The notes under the pieces: generated by a model
What the model saw: only the letters and a program-made list of their open reading frames with translations
Database searches by the model: none
What the model was told of the DNA's origin: nothing
Origin: Bacteroidaceae bacterium
Lineage (GTDB): Bacteria > Bacteroidota > Bacteroidia > Bacteroidales > Bacteroidaceae
Reading direction: 5' to 3'
NCBI GenBank assembly: GCA_902362375.1
Contig: CABIVS010000004.1
Location: forward strand, 425,304 to 489,303
DNA: 64,000 nt
Position numbers and translations under genes: made by a program
In this document: positions 10,201 to 18,568 of the stretch, one piece after another
How the letters are laid out: every line of letters begins with the position of its first letter
Numbering within the stretch: the stretch's first letter is position 1

Positions 10201-10381
10201 TTTGCGTTCCTTTTTGAATAACCGACGCTCCAATCAAAGGATCACCAGTCCCCTTATCAAACACATATCCCTTTACACTTATGTTTTGCGCAAACATAAA
10301 CGTAACAGATAAAGCACATAACCAACTAAAAATCCAGAAACGTTTGTTCTGATTTATAAAATTACTACATTTCATAAACAA
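7292..10381 (-). CDS. SusC/RagA family TonB-dependent outer-membrane transporter (PUL 1)
   Basis: 1029 residues: signal peptide (about 1-31), carboxypeptidase-regulatory-like domain (GYVFDKGTGDPLIGASV near 38), TonB box region LDEVVAIGYGSAKKK near 113, plug domain with DALKGQLPGLDIG and VDVLKDASSAAVYGSRAANG, then a beta-barrel ending in aromatic residues (ITMGVEVTF), as expected for outer-membrane insertion. It imports oligosaccharides with energy from TonB-ExbBD together with the SusD next to it. M1 (10381) or M3 (10375) could be the start. The upstream gap carries a promoter-like box and operator-like repeats shared with the MFS operon, pointing to AraC-family control. Confidence 0.95.
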   Translation of the reverse strand: MFMKCSNFINQNKRFWIFSWLCALSVTFMFAQNISVKGYVFDKGTGDPLIGASVIQKGTQNGVVSDVDGNFVINIPINGTLVVHYIGYNSKEVQVASAVKKLKIGMEENSQILDEVVAIGYGSAKKKDLTGSIASIRLEDSPRMSLPNMNVLDALKGQLPGLDIGTATNAGGNPSFNIRGQNSIKASNNPLIVVDGVVHLGSWNELNPSDIASVDVLKDASSAAVYGSRAANGVILVTTKRGKSEKPTIRFGATVGFQTPTTRPDMLSPEGYLQLKKDLRRMNGASEADLELQNLLTPYEYSAYQEGNIIDWYDECVSMGLSQDYQLSISGGTDKLNYYVSGQFLDQDGIMYNDQFKKFSVTSKIESQVTDWLKVGLKLSVVNKNADGKEADMRNAVNNTPYGYKYVRFEGFEHEMERSPQGHQTTINPLWQTRQFNEDRNQNYNSVTFARVDLPWIKGLSYTFNFSLNRWEGHGANFQDERYFMNTLDEKDLYDQTKYLVDANGSKSHSTRTDWFMNHLINFNRTLGDHSVDLTLLAERQRATTTKSELSAKDFKAAGSTVLGIHSLELGNPAKRGINTDKTVLSQLAYMARANYAYKQRYHASASIRRDGYSGFADGNKYGDFFSLAGAWTVSNEAFFRDHVKLINYLKFRLSYGENGNPSVGSYSTFSKMGSGSYLFGQETANTSASSGLANKALSWEKTGAWNVGVDFSMFNDRLSGNIDYYSSRTVDLLLNRAIPVMNGFQNVSDNIGEVKNWGFEFSLRSRNIETKDFSWSTGLNFWMNRNKVVSLYGLDGDGDGVEDDDIANNLFIGKSLGAVYTYVFDGIIQEDDLEYMAIYGGNPGDVKFKDLNNDGKIDANGDRKIVGYSKPNFTMTMSNTLTYKNFELYFLLNWISGGGKNNYYIADNIYANYVGTFGGGGTANWLNKEYWMPEHPSNRVPRPNYTNPYQYKFPQRHDFLRLQDLSLAYRFDEKLLSKTPVRSLKFYVAAKNLLTFTSWEGIDPETGTAYAHGNPALRNITMGVEVTF

Positions 10382-10445
10382 AGATTTAATTAAACAAGGT
10401 TTATATTACGGACTTAATTACAACTAACAATTCTTAAGAATATTG

Positions 10446-10511
10446 CAAAATAAGCGAATAATTTTAGAGACTCAAATAGACTATTTATCTAAAAAGATAG
10501 ACTATTTTACT
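10446..10511 (-). promoter_or_regulatory. susC (PUL 1) promoter with tandem operator-like repeats
   Basis: On the minus strand TTATTTTG (10453-10446) matches 7 of 8 positions of the Bacteroides -7 box. Upstream of it are two exact direct copies of ATAGACTATTT (plus-strand 10476-10486 and 10497-10507), 21 bases apart, two helical turns. The second copy is part of a 19-base block (10493-10511) that recurs with one change at 17280-17298 upstream of the MFS gene. Tandem half-sites just upstream of a core promoter are typical of AraC-type activators. An alternative perfect -7 box (TATGTTTG, 10520-10513) would place the repeats at the transcription start, which would suit repression. Confidence 0.55.
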
Positions 10512-10562
10512 GCAAACATACAATCTCACGTACTACTGTTTTATATTGATGCTGATTTGATA

Positions 10563-12512
10563 CTAAAAAATCTTGGCAACCCAACCTCCACCTGAAGCTA
10601 AAGATATATTCATAACTTCTCCACCTTCAACCTCTATAAATTCATGTTTATAATCAATAGCACGAATATCAGCATTAATGCCATCTTTAAAAATCTCCAT
10701 CTTATACTTCTTCCCTTTAGGCAAAAAGCTTAAATCCAGTTTCATCTTTCTTGGACTCCAATCTGTAATAGCAGCTACATACCATGAATCTCCACTTCTA
10801 CGAGCCATAGTCACGTAATCACCTATTCTACTGTCAAGTGGCACGATTTCATCCCACTCAACAGGGATATTTACCAAAAACTCCGTACATTCGGCCTCTT
10901 TATAATAGTCAGATTGAGGATCTGGCAACATCTGCATAGGACTTTCAGCAATAACGGCCATTGCCATGAAATGTGCCCTTGTACCTTGCCCCATCGGTGT
11001 GTCATGGTTAAAACGAAATGTTTTTTTGGTAGCATTATTCAATGTTCCGGGGATGTAATCCATAGGACCGGCCACATTACGAATAAAAGGAAGCATGCAA
11101 CGATTATCCGGATTATCTTTATAAGTTCCGCCGTTCTGCTCAAATTCCACCAAAGCCTCTCTTGTCAAAACATTGGGATAGGCTCTTCTTAATCCATCAG
11201 GACGATATGCGCCATGGAAATCAAGTACCATCTTATACTCAGCCGCTCTTTTTGCAGCTTTCCAGTAGAAATTAGATGCCTCTTGATCAGAACGGTTGAT
11301 AAAATCAATCTTTAATCCTTTAATGCCCCATTCGGAAAATTTAGCCAACGCAGCTTCCATTTGGCTATCAAACAGATCGTAAGTGACCCAAAGCATCACA
11401 TCCACTCCTTTTGAAGTAGCATAATCTACCACCTCCTTCATATTAAGACCGTCAATCGTCCGTGTCAAATCCTCTTTATATGTCCAACCATCATCAAATA
11501 AGAAATAACGAACGCCAAAATGGGAAGCGAAATCTATCATATATTTAGCAGTCTCTGTGTTAATGCCAGCCTTAAAGTCGACATTATATAATCCTCGTCG
11601 TGCCCACCAGTCAAAAGTTACCCATCCCGGCTTTATCCAAGAAGGAGTCTCAATCTGACATTTAGGTGCCAACTGATAAACCAACTGATTATTCAGCAAA
11701 TCCCTATCTTCCGAAGCTATAGCAAACACACGCCAAGGAAAAGTTCTCTTTCCGGACGTCTTAGCTATGTAATTCTCACAAGTAAGAATTTGTCTTCTGT
11801 TCTTCGAATTACCTTTAACATTATAGGTCTTAGGATAATTCCAGAAATGAGCTCTCAAATCCCTATTCCCTTTTTCTAACCATAAACAAGGATAATCCTG
11901 CAAATCAGACTCTAATAAAAGCACATTCACTCCCGATGGAGTTTTTACTAAAGCCGGATAATTACCTGTTACTCCTTGCTCTATATCTTGAATTTTCTGT
12001 TCTACATAAGGTGCCTCATAGTCACTATTCATATTAGCGTCTTTCTGAAAAAACAAAGTGGAAGAAGGATCAAAAGCAAAGTCTGCAGCTTCATCAAAAA
12101 TTGTAAGCTCCCCTTTACAATTGGTAGAGATGCGATAAGCTACTCCATTATCATATAAACGAATTTCCAGCTTTGTCTTGTCAGCAAACAGTAATGAAAT
12201 CTCATTATATCGATCAACTATCCGAGAGTTTTTCTCCTTTATTTCCGGCACAATTATTTGATCAACAGCATTTTTCTTTATTGAATGTACTTTTGCATTT
12301 AGCTTAGGCAACATACCTTGATCTGTATCCAAGTAAATATCACGAACTGTAAACAGGACATTTTCTTTGTGCAGTACCTGCATAGAAACATTCTTTTCAG
12401 CCGTCACGGCAACATGCAATACTTTATTTGGCGAGGAAAGATTAACCTCTTTAGCTCCTGCAAACAAAGGATACAGAAGCAATAAAAGCAGATTGATTTT
12501 TAGTTTATTCAT
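10563..12512 (-). CDS. GH97 glycoside hydrolase, retaining type (alpha-galactosidase/beta-L-arabinopyranosidase-like)
   Basis: 649 residues with a signal peptide (about 1-20, LFAGAKEV), so probably periplasmic. It has the full GH97 plan: N-terminal beta-sandwich, barrel from about 295 (TFDWWARRGLYN, FLFDDGWTYKEDL near 340), and C-terminal beta domain. GLKIDFINRSDQ carries the nucleophile Asp (D403) of the retaining branch, DFHGAYRPDG (431-440) lacks the inverting-branch Glu, and TREALVEFE provides the acid/base Glu (E452). Retaining GH97 enzymes act on alpha-galactosides or beta-L-arabinopyranosides. The gene starts 22 bases after the DUF5107 gene stops and is the last gene of the MFS-DUF5107-GH97 operon. 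A 181-base gap with the susC promoter follows. Confidence 0.92.
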   Translation of the reverse strand: MNKLKINLLLLLLYPLFAGAKEVNLSSPNKVLHVAVTAEKNVSMQVLHKENVLFTVRDIYLDTDQGMLPKLNAKVHSIKKNAVDQIIVPEIKEKNSRIVDRYNEISLLFADKTKLEIRLYDNGVAYRISTNCKGELTIFDEAADFAFDPSSTLFFQKDANMNSDYEAPYVEQKIQDIEQGVTGNYPALVKTPSGVNVLLLESDLQDYPCLWLEKGNRDLRAHFWNYPKTYNVKGNSKNRRQILTCENYIAKTSGKRTFPWRVFAIASEDRDLLNNQLVYQLAPKCQIETPSWIKPGWVTFDWWARRGLYNVDFKAGINTETAKYMIDFASHFGVRYFLFDDGWTYKEDLTRTIDGLNMKEVVDYATSKGVDVMLWVTYDLFDSQMEAALAKFSEWGIKGLKIDFINRSDQEASNFYWKAAKRAAEYKMVLDFHGAYRPDGLRRAYPNVLTREALVEFEQNGGTYKDNPDNRCMLPFIRNVAGPMDYIPGTLNNATKKTFRFNHDTPMGQGTRAHFMAMAVIAESPMQMLPDPQSDYYKEAECTEFLVNIPVEWDEIVPLDSRIGDYVTMARRSGDSWYVAAITDWSPRKMKLDLSFLPKGKKYKMEIFKDGINADIRAIDYKHEFIEVEGGEVMNISLASGGGWVAKIF

Positions 12513-12534
12513 ATTTTTCAGACATAAGAAGTTA

Positions 12535-15500
12535 TTACTTATTTATCATATTACTATGTATCTGTACACCTTGATGGTTATTATCCAAGTGGGATGCAAT
12601 ATCAAAATAGCTTTTTGCCTTCTCCATATTACCAAGCCCCAAATGTCCAAGTCCCATCAGGTAGTTGCAATGAACGCGATTTTTCTTATTCATATCATCT
12701 TCCCAAATTTGTAAATCAGGAAGAGATACTGCAAAATAGTCCATTTTGAAGCGATCAAATAAGTGTTTTTCACCAAAATCAATCAACCGATTAAAACGAC
12801 TACGAGCATTCTCTTCATCCCCCATTTTCAAGAAGGCTAACCCCTGATAAAATATTTTATCAGGTTTCTGATCATTATAATACATTGCAGCTACAGGCAG
12901 GCTATCTCCCCGACTAGCTTTCACAAATAAGCGTTGTGCTTCTGCATCCCGTCCCATCGCTTGCATAATACAACCCTTATAATAATTGAAATCATTTTCT
13001 TGAGCTCCTTGCAACTTACCCTCTCCCAAGTTATGAGGATAGACAAAGCATTCATCTATCAACTTCAATGCTTTTTCATATTCCTTCAAATTCAAATATT
13101 TTTTCACCAATTCTACACGAGACAATTGATATTGAGCGGGGACTTTCCCTTCGCCACCTTCCCAAGGATGAAAATGGCGGTTATCAATCAGGTGGATAGC
13201 TTCTTCATAACGCCCTAACTGATTTAACAATGTCACATACTCCAAATAAAGATCGTCACGCGAGAACGTAACCTCTTTATATGCATCAAGTAAAGACAGT
13301 CGCTCTTCATGCGGACGGTTAAGACACTTATATAATTGATCCAGTTCCATCAACACACGAGCATCCTTTACATCCAACCCAAAAGCCTTCTCCAATAAAG
13401 CAACCGCCTCTTGTTTTCGATCTAATTTATTAAAATATGCCAAAGAAAGATTACGGAATACAATTGGAAAGGTAGTATCCTGTTCGACAGAGGTCTCCCA
13501 AGCAGCTACAGCTTCTGCATATTGTCTCTTGTCATACCACAAATTACCCAAATAATACAAAGCTTTAGGAGCCTTCTTTATAAGTCCGATGACGGTTTGA
13601 AGAGCTAATATTGCCTCCAAAGTGTTTGGAAAACAATAATCCGGCGATTGTAATTCAGCCACTCTCGCCACAGCCGTAGCAGCTTCTGTCTCACCAAGCC
13701 GAAGCAGAAACCAAGCCTTATAGTAATATAATAGTGTCGGTTGTGATACCGAAAAATCAATTGCGGCATTCACCACTTTAAGTGCTTCTTCCCAACATCC
13801 GCATGAGGCATAATCCAAAGCAAGCTCTTCGTAATTATGGCTTTCTCTACGCATTTGTGTCATCAATAAATGCAGATTTTCTTCATCTCCAGTTATAAGG
13901 TATTTTTCAAAACTACATCCAAAGTTAAAATAATCATAAGACAGTGATTCCTCTATCAATGCCAAAGCTTTATCCACTTCTCCCAAATGACGCAAAACGA
14001 TTGTTTTCAGATGCCTACCTCGTAAATTACACCAATTCCGCATTAATGATTTGTCTACTTCATAAAGCGCATTTTCCCAGTCATTCCATGTTGCTGATAT
14101 CTGTGCTAAAGAATAATAACTCATATGCTGCCATGCATCATTCCAGCATGCCTTATAAAAATAGTCATATGCTTCAGCAAGCTTATCTTGATATTTAAGA
14201 GAGAGTCCCAAGTTATATAGCGGCTCTCCGTCATAAGGATTCGGATTTTTCTCTGTCAAAGTCTTTACTGCCTGACGTAGATAAGATTCAGCCTTGGCAA
14301 ACTGTCCTTTACGCAATAGCCAAAGCCCCATAGCATTGTTATTTCGGACATCACTCGGATCTCTGTTCAGGGCCTCTTGATAATAATCAGTAGGCATATA
14401 AGTAGCATGGCGATACTGTTCCAGATGCAAACCGGTTAGATACAGTTGTTCTGTAGTCGAGACATCTTTCGGATCTAAAACCGCCTTAGCCGCTTCCGGT
14501 ACCTCCTTAATGTATTCTGGCTCTGGTCTCCATTTCAACAAGCACTTTCCTTTGGAATTAGAGATAGTGACACATACGTCTTTAATCTCTATAATTTCGA
14601 CCTTTTCTCTTAAATCATTTTCAGGAGTAATATCTCTGATAATATCAAGGACTGTATTCCCAAATTGAGTTACAGTTATATGAAGTTCGGTTTGTGTTGA
14701 CGTAGCAAATACCTTCAAAATTGCACAGTCCACTCCTATTTCAATATTCATCAATATGTCTTCAGAAGCATTTTTCACTACCCCCAATTCTCTATAAGGA
14801 ATAAAATATTGGACAAATGTTTTTTCCTCATAAGGTTGCAGCCATGTAAAATCAGGTTGATTGTCTGTATACACACCGGCCATTAGCTCAATATACGGAC
14901 CATCTGTATCCGTTAAATTACGATCCCATGCTTGGCCAAAGTCTCCATTACCCCATGTCCATTGTTTCTTACCTGGTGAAATATGGTGGTTTGCCACATG
15001 TAAAACTCCTGCACGTGTATCATTCTCGTATCCACCTACAAAATTATATTTTGAACGTATAGCCATATATGAAGTAGGTACAGGGATATTTTTATAACGA
15101 GAGATATCAACTCCGGAGGAATAATCCATTTTATAATAGGTTCCTGTAGCAATAGGATAACGAGAAACGTCACGTTTACCATGGTCGAAAACTGCATTAA
15201 CATCTTCGGGAAACACCGACTGATAATATTCATTCACTGCGACAGCAGGATTGGCCCACCACAAGAATGTTTGAGGGAAAGGAGTCGGATTATATACTTT
15301 CCCTTGTATTTCAAGTCGGGCACATCCCGGACGTAATGTAAAACCAGCCATACCTTTTTGATGGAACATACGCTCTCTTTCATTTACCCAAACGATTGCA
15401 CTACCATCTTCTTTCTTTTCTATATGATAGTCAACCGGCAAATAAGTGCTCGGACGATGGTGTTGTGGCCAATTAAACTCAATACCTCCAGAAATCCATG

Positions 15501-15828
15501 GTCCGGTTAATCCCACCAAAGCCGGTTTTATGACATGATTATAATATATAAAATGACGCTGTTTCACCTTGTCATACGCCATTTGTACGCGTCCTCCCAA
15601 TTCGGGCAAAATCATGACTTTGATATATTCATTTTCCAGATAGATAACATGATAACTTTGCTCCTTACAAGTATCTTCTATCTTTTCAATAACAGGATAT
15701 GGATAAACAACTCCACTACTACCTTGATATACCCGCTTCTCAAGAAACATGGGATTTTTCTCAGCTTTGCCGATAGCATAGGTAGGAAGAAGAATATCCT
15801 CCTCCCAAACTTTTACTTCTTCAATCAT
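12535..15828 (-). CDS. DUF5107 domain protein with C-terminal TPR repeats, cytosolic
   Basis: 1097 residues and no signal peptide (MIEEVKVWEEDILLPTYAIG), so predicted cytosolic. Residues about 1-350 form a DUF5107-type beta-sandwich region (EYIKVMILPELGGRVQMAYD near 68, SGGIEFNWPQHHRPSTYLPV near 113), resembling sugar-handling mutarotase-like folds. From about 460 to the end there are many tetratricopeptide units (for example DVRNNNAMGLWLLRKGQFAKAESYL, KALYYLGNLWYDKRQYAEAV). The gene starts 3 bases after the MFS porter stop and precedes GH97, so these three are one operon. Proteins of this type recur in Bacteroides sugar loci, and the activity is unknown to me. A catalytic role on the imported sugar is inference from context. 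Confidence 0.8.
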   Translation of the reverse strand: MIEEVKVWEEDILLPTYAIGKAEKNPMFLEKRVYQGSSGVVYPYPVIEKIEDTCKEQSYHVIYLENEYIKVMILPELGGRVQMAYDKVKQRHFIYYNHVIKPALVGLTGPWISGGIEFNWPQHHRPSTYLPVDYHIEKKEDGSAIVWVNERERMFHQKGMAGFTLRPGCARLEIQGKVYNPTPFPQTFLWWANPAVAVNEYYQSVFPEDVNAVFDHGKRDVSRYPIATGTYYKMDYSSGVDISRYKNIPVPTSYMAIRSKYNFVGGYENDTRAGVLHVANHHISPGKKQWTWGNGDFGQAWDRNLTDTDGPYIELMAGVYTDNQPDFTWLQPYEEKTFVQYFIPYRELGVVKNASEDILMNIEIGVDCAILKVFATSTQTELHITVTQFGNTVLDIIRDITPENDLREKVEIIEIKDVCVTISNSKGKCLLKWRPEPEYIKEVPEAAKAVLDPKDVSTTEQLYLTGLHLEQYRHATYMPTDYYQEALNRDPSDVRNNNAMGLWLLRKGQFAKAESYLRQAVKTLTEKNPNPYDGEPLYNLGLSLKYQDKLAEAYDYFYKACWNDAWQHMSYYSLAQISATWNDWENALYEVDKSLMRNWCNLRGRHLKTIVLRHLGEVDKALALIEESLSYDYFNFGCSFEKYLITGDEENLHLLMTQMRRESHNYEELALDYASCGCWEEALKVVNAAIDFSVSQPTLLYYYKAWFLLRLGETEAATAVARVAELQSPDYCFPNTLEAILALQTVIGLIKKAPKALYYLGNLWYDKRQYAEAVAAWETSVEQDTTFPIVFRNLSLAYFNKLDRKQEAVALLEKAFGLDVKDARVLMELDQLYKCLNRPHEERLSLLDAYKEVTFSRDDLYLEYVTLLNQLGRYEEAIHLIDNRHFHPWEGGEGKVPAQYQLSRVELVKKYLNLKEYEKALKLIDECFVYPHNLGEGKLQGAQENDFNYYKGCIMQAMGRDAEAQRLFVKASRGDSLPVAAMYYNDQKPDKIFYQGLAFLKMGDEENARSRFNRLIDFGEKHLFDRFKMDYFAVSLPDLQIWEDDMNKKNRVHCNYLMGLGHLGLGNMEKAKSYFDIASHLDNNHQGVQIHSNMINK

Positions 15829-15831
15829 GTT

Positions 15832-17211
15832 TTATCTATTTTTTATTAATTCTTTTTCTAATTCTTCTAATGTCTTTCCTTTTGTTTCAGGCAAATTTGA
15901 CCGGATAAAAAGAAAGCCCGCCAAACAAATGCCACCATACAACCAGAATATACCTGCTGCTCCTACAGATTCATTAAGAATAGGGAATGTATACGTCAAG
16001 AAGAAGCAGGCCACCCATAAAAAAAATGTTGAAAGAGCCATTGCCATTCCCCGTATTCTCACCGGAAATATTTCAGAAAGTACTACCCAGACAACAGGAG
16101 CCAATGACATGGCATAACAAGCAATGGCCAATATGACGAGCAACAACATTGGCCATCCGCTCACCCCGCAATAATAACATGTACCCAAAATAAGATAGAT
16201 TGCCGCCAATCCAATTGAACCTATAAACATTAGATTCCGGCGCCCCCACTTATCTACAGTGTAGATAGCCACAAATGTAAAAATAACATTGGTAACACCT
16301 GTCACCACAATATTCATCAAAACATCAGAGACTTGATAACCAGCCGCGGAAAATATCTCATGCGCATAATTGAAAATAACATTAATACCACACCATTGCT
16401 GAAAGATAGCCAGTACGATACCTATTATCAGCACCTTTCGAACTGACAGATGAAAAAGTTGTCTCCAATTGCTTTGCTGTTGCTGCTCTGTAACTAGCCG
16501 AATTATCTCTGACGAGGTCTGCTTTGCATAGTCATCTCCACCAATTCGAGCTAAAATAACTTGCGCTTTATCCATCTGTTGATTAGCCGCTAACCAACGC
16601 GGGCTTTCAGGGATCATAAATGCAAGAATAAAAAACAGCCCTGCAGGCACCAACTCTCCCCAAAACATCCATCTCCAAGCCCACTCCACGCTTTCCGCAC
16701 TAAGAGTCGTTGAATCTGCCGCATAATACTCTCCTATCTGCCAGTTAGCAAGTTGAGCCATCAATATACCTAATACAATAGTTAATTGATTTAAAGAAAC
16801 GAATTTTCCTCGAACCGGAGCTGGAGCTACTTCCGCTATATACACAGGGGATATATTGGATGCGATTCCAATGCCAAATCCACCCACAATCCGATAAAAA
16901 ATAAACCAGTCGAAATCATTAACCGCGCCCGTTCCATAAGCGGACAACACAAAAAGAAATGATGCAATAATCAGCATTTTTTTACGTCCATAACGGTCAC
17001 TCCAACGTCCTGAGAGTAAAGCTCCAACCAAACATCCGACCAAAGCACTACTCATAGCCCAACCGCGAAGCACAGGCAAATCTTCCAATCCCCAAAAAGG
17101 TTCATAAAAAATTTTAGCACCACCAATCACTACCCAATCATAGCCGAATAACAGCCCACCCATAGCCGAGACCAGGCAAATCAATAACAGATAAACATTA
17201 TTCTTTTTCAT
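15832..17211 (-). CDS. MFS sugar porter (XylE-like), inner membrane
   Basis: 459 residues with about twelve hydrophobic segments. Sugar-porter signatures are present: GRWSDRYGRKK near 68-78, PESPRWLAA in the central loop, QQWCGINVIFNYA near 270, DKWGRR near 322 and PETKGKTLEELEKEL at the end. These mark the SP family (proton symport or facilitated uptake of hexoses and pentoses). It is the first gene of an operon with the DUF5107-TPR protein (3-base gap) and a GH97 enzyme, and is divergent from the AraC regulator. It probably carries the monosaccharide or disaccharide produced in the periplasm by PUL 1 enzymes into the cytosol. The identity of the sugar is not shown. Confidence 0.92.
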   Translation of the reverse strand: MKKNNVYLLLICLVSAMGGLLFGYDWVVIGGAKIFYEPFWGLEDLPVLRGWAMSSALVGCLVGALLSGRWSDRYGRKKMLIIASFLFVLSAYGTGAVNDFDWFIFYRIVGGFGIGIASNISPVYIAEVAPAPVRGKFVSLNQLTIVLGILMAQLANWQIGEYYAADSTTLSAESVEWAWRWMFWGELVPAGLFFILAFMIPESPRWLAANQQMDKAQVILARIGGDDYAKQTSSEIIRLVTEQQQQSNWRQLFHLSVRKVLIIGIVLAIFQQWCGINVIFNYAHEIFSAAGYQVSDVLMNIVVTGVTNVIFTFVAIYTVDKWGRRNLMFIGSIGLAAIYLILGTCYYCGVSGWPMLLLVILAIACYAMSLAPVVWVVLSEIFPVRIRGMAMALSTFFLWVACFFLTYTFPILNESVGAAGIFWLYGGICLAGFLFIRSNLPETKGKTLEELEKELIKNR

Positions 17212-17233
17212 AATATATCAATAGAAGTTGCTG

Positions 17234-17298
17234 CAAAGAAAAACAATAATATCAATACAGAAAATAGAAAAAAATATATAAAGATGGACTATTTTACT
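17234..17298 (-). promoter_or_regulatory. MFS operon promoter with shared operator-like element
   Basis: On the minus strand TTTCTTTG (17241-17234) matches 7 of 8 positions of the -7 box. The plus-strand block AAAGATGGACTATTTTACT (17280-17298) equals the susC block at 10493-10511 except for one base. A weak half-site ATAGA (17264-17268) sits 20 bases before the strong one. The gap from -7 box to the proximal half-site is 22 bases in both promoters. The AraC-family gene starts 216 bases away and is the obvious candidate binder. This is part of the 302-base gap between the MFS and AraC genes. Confidence 0.55.
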
Positions 17299-17404
17299 AC
17301 TTAGCAAAACACAGACCACAAAAATAGCATAAAGACCATAAGTCAATCAGAAGAAAAGAAGCAATCACTACTATCTACTATGTTAAAATGCAATATAACA
17401 AACT

Positions 17405-17432
17405 GACTATATTTATATAATATATATATTTG
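17405..17432 (+). promoter_or_regulatory. Promoter of the AraC-family regulator
   Basis: TATATTTG (17425-17432) is a perfect Bacteroides -7 box 81 bases before the ATG. Ten bases upstream, GACTATATTT (17405-17414) resembles the operator-like GACTATTT of the two PUL 1 operons, which could mean autoregulation. The rest of the 17212-17513 gap is A+T-rich with no further recognisable feature. Confidence 0.5.
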
Positions 17433-17513
17433 TATTCATTTACATTGCTAATTCTCTACATAGCTTTATATAATTAGCCATAAAACTCTAACAACACTTT
17501 CAATAATAATACT

Positions 17514-18401
17514 ATGATTAAAAAAAAAGATGGATTTAGCGGCGAAAGAGCTGTTGTACTTCCCCAATTCATTATACATGAAATGGAAGAAAATCCCGTA
17601 TCGACTCATTTACATATTACTGATATCGGCTATTACCCCAAAGCAAAGTTTCACTTTATCGAGCGGTCAGAGCCTATTTCCCAGTATGTATTTATTTATT
17701 GTTATGAAGGTAAAGGATGGTATCAACTAAATGGGAAAAGATATACTGTCAATGCCAATGAGTATTTCATCTTGCCTGCTGGAATTCCTCACTCCTATGG
17801 CTCTGCTGATGATTCACCATGGACTATCTATTGGATACACTTCAAAGGAAAGTTGGCTCCCTATTTTTCTGCGCAATGTTCACATCCCATAGAAATCAAA
17901 CCAGGAATACATTCCCGAATTAATAACCGAATAGATATGTTTGAGGAGATTTTGCATACGCTAGGAATGGGATATAGCCACGAAAACCTATTATATACCT
18001 GCTCCATCTTCTATCACTATCTTGGAACATTAAGATATCTTCAGCAATATAGAGGAGCCGTTCAACAGGATTCAAACTCTACAGATATAATCATTGAAAC
18101 AATACACTACATGAAAGAGAACATTGAACGAAAACTAACACTCCAAGAAATCGCCAAACATACGGGCTATTCAATTTCTCGTTTTTCTTCACTATTCAGC
18201 CAACGAACAGGATATTCCCCCCTGACTTATTTTAATATGCTCAAAATCCAACAGGCATGCTATCTGTTGGACTTCACAAACATAAAAATCAACCAAGTCT
18301 GCTACAAAATAGGCATTGACGATCCTTATTACTTCTCACGTCTATTCAATAAAATCATGGGAATGCCTCCTAAAGAATACAAAAAACTCAAAAAAGGCTA
18401 A
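17514..18401 (+). CDS. AraC-family transcriptional regulator (PUL 1)
   Basis: 295 residues. The N-terminal half is a cupin-type sensing domain (YCYEGKGWYQLNGKRYTVNA near 63, FILPAGIPHSYG near 87). The C-terminal half (about 195-295) has two helix-turn-helix units: LTLQEIAKHTGYSISRFSSL with FSQRTGYSPLTYFNML, then INQVCYKIGIDDPYYFSRLF with MGMPPKEYKKLKKG. It is divergent from the MFS operon and is the only regulator in PUL 1; no ECF sigma/anti-sigma pair or hybrid two-component protein is present there. It most likely senses a cytosolic sugar delivered by the MFS porter and activates both PUL 1 operons. The proposed binding element is described at 10446-10511 and 17234-17298. Confidence 0.92.
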   Translation: MIKKKDGFSGERAVVLPQFIIHEMEENPVSTHLHITDIGYYPKAKFHFIERSEPISQYVFIYCYEGKGWYQLNGKRYTVNANEYFILPAGIPHSYGSADDSPWTIYWIHFKGKLAPYFSAQCSHPIEIKPGIHSRINNRIDMFEEILHTLGMGYSHENLLYTCSIFYHYLGTLRYLQQYRGAVQQDSNSTDIIIETIHYMKENIERKLTLQEIAKHTGYSISRFSSLFSQRTGYSPLTYFNMLKIQQACYLLDFTNIKINQVCYKIGIDDPYYFSRLFNKIMGMPPKEYKKLKKG

Positions 18402-18424
18402 AGCAGACAATATTATTCTCACTA

Positions 18425-18462
18425 TTAACCCTCCTGTTTAATTGATTAAAAAGGAGGGTTAA
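18425..18462. terminator. Convergent terminator between the AraC gene and dnaE
   Basis: TTAACCCTCCT (18425-18435) and AGGAGGGTTAA (18452-18462) form a perfect 11-bp stem with a 16-base loop in the gap between two convergent genes. A strong T-run is missing on both sides, so efficiency is uncertain. Confidence 0.6.
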
Positions 18463-18568
18463 TACAGAAACCGGATTTCATATTTTACTGTACCTTAGTT
18501 TTTGCCAAATACTTTTTATATTTGCCATTTATTAAGGGACTGATATTCATCTGAGAAAATACATATAA

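Noticed and set aside
10513..10520. Perfect TATGTTTG box as the main susC promoter
   Set aside because: It remains possible, but it would place the repeats over the transcription start. The weaker box at 10446-10453 reproduces the spacing of the MFS promoter, so it is preferred.
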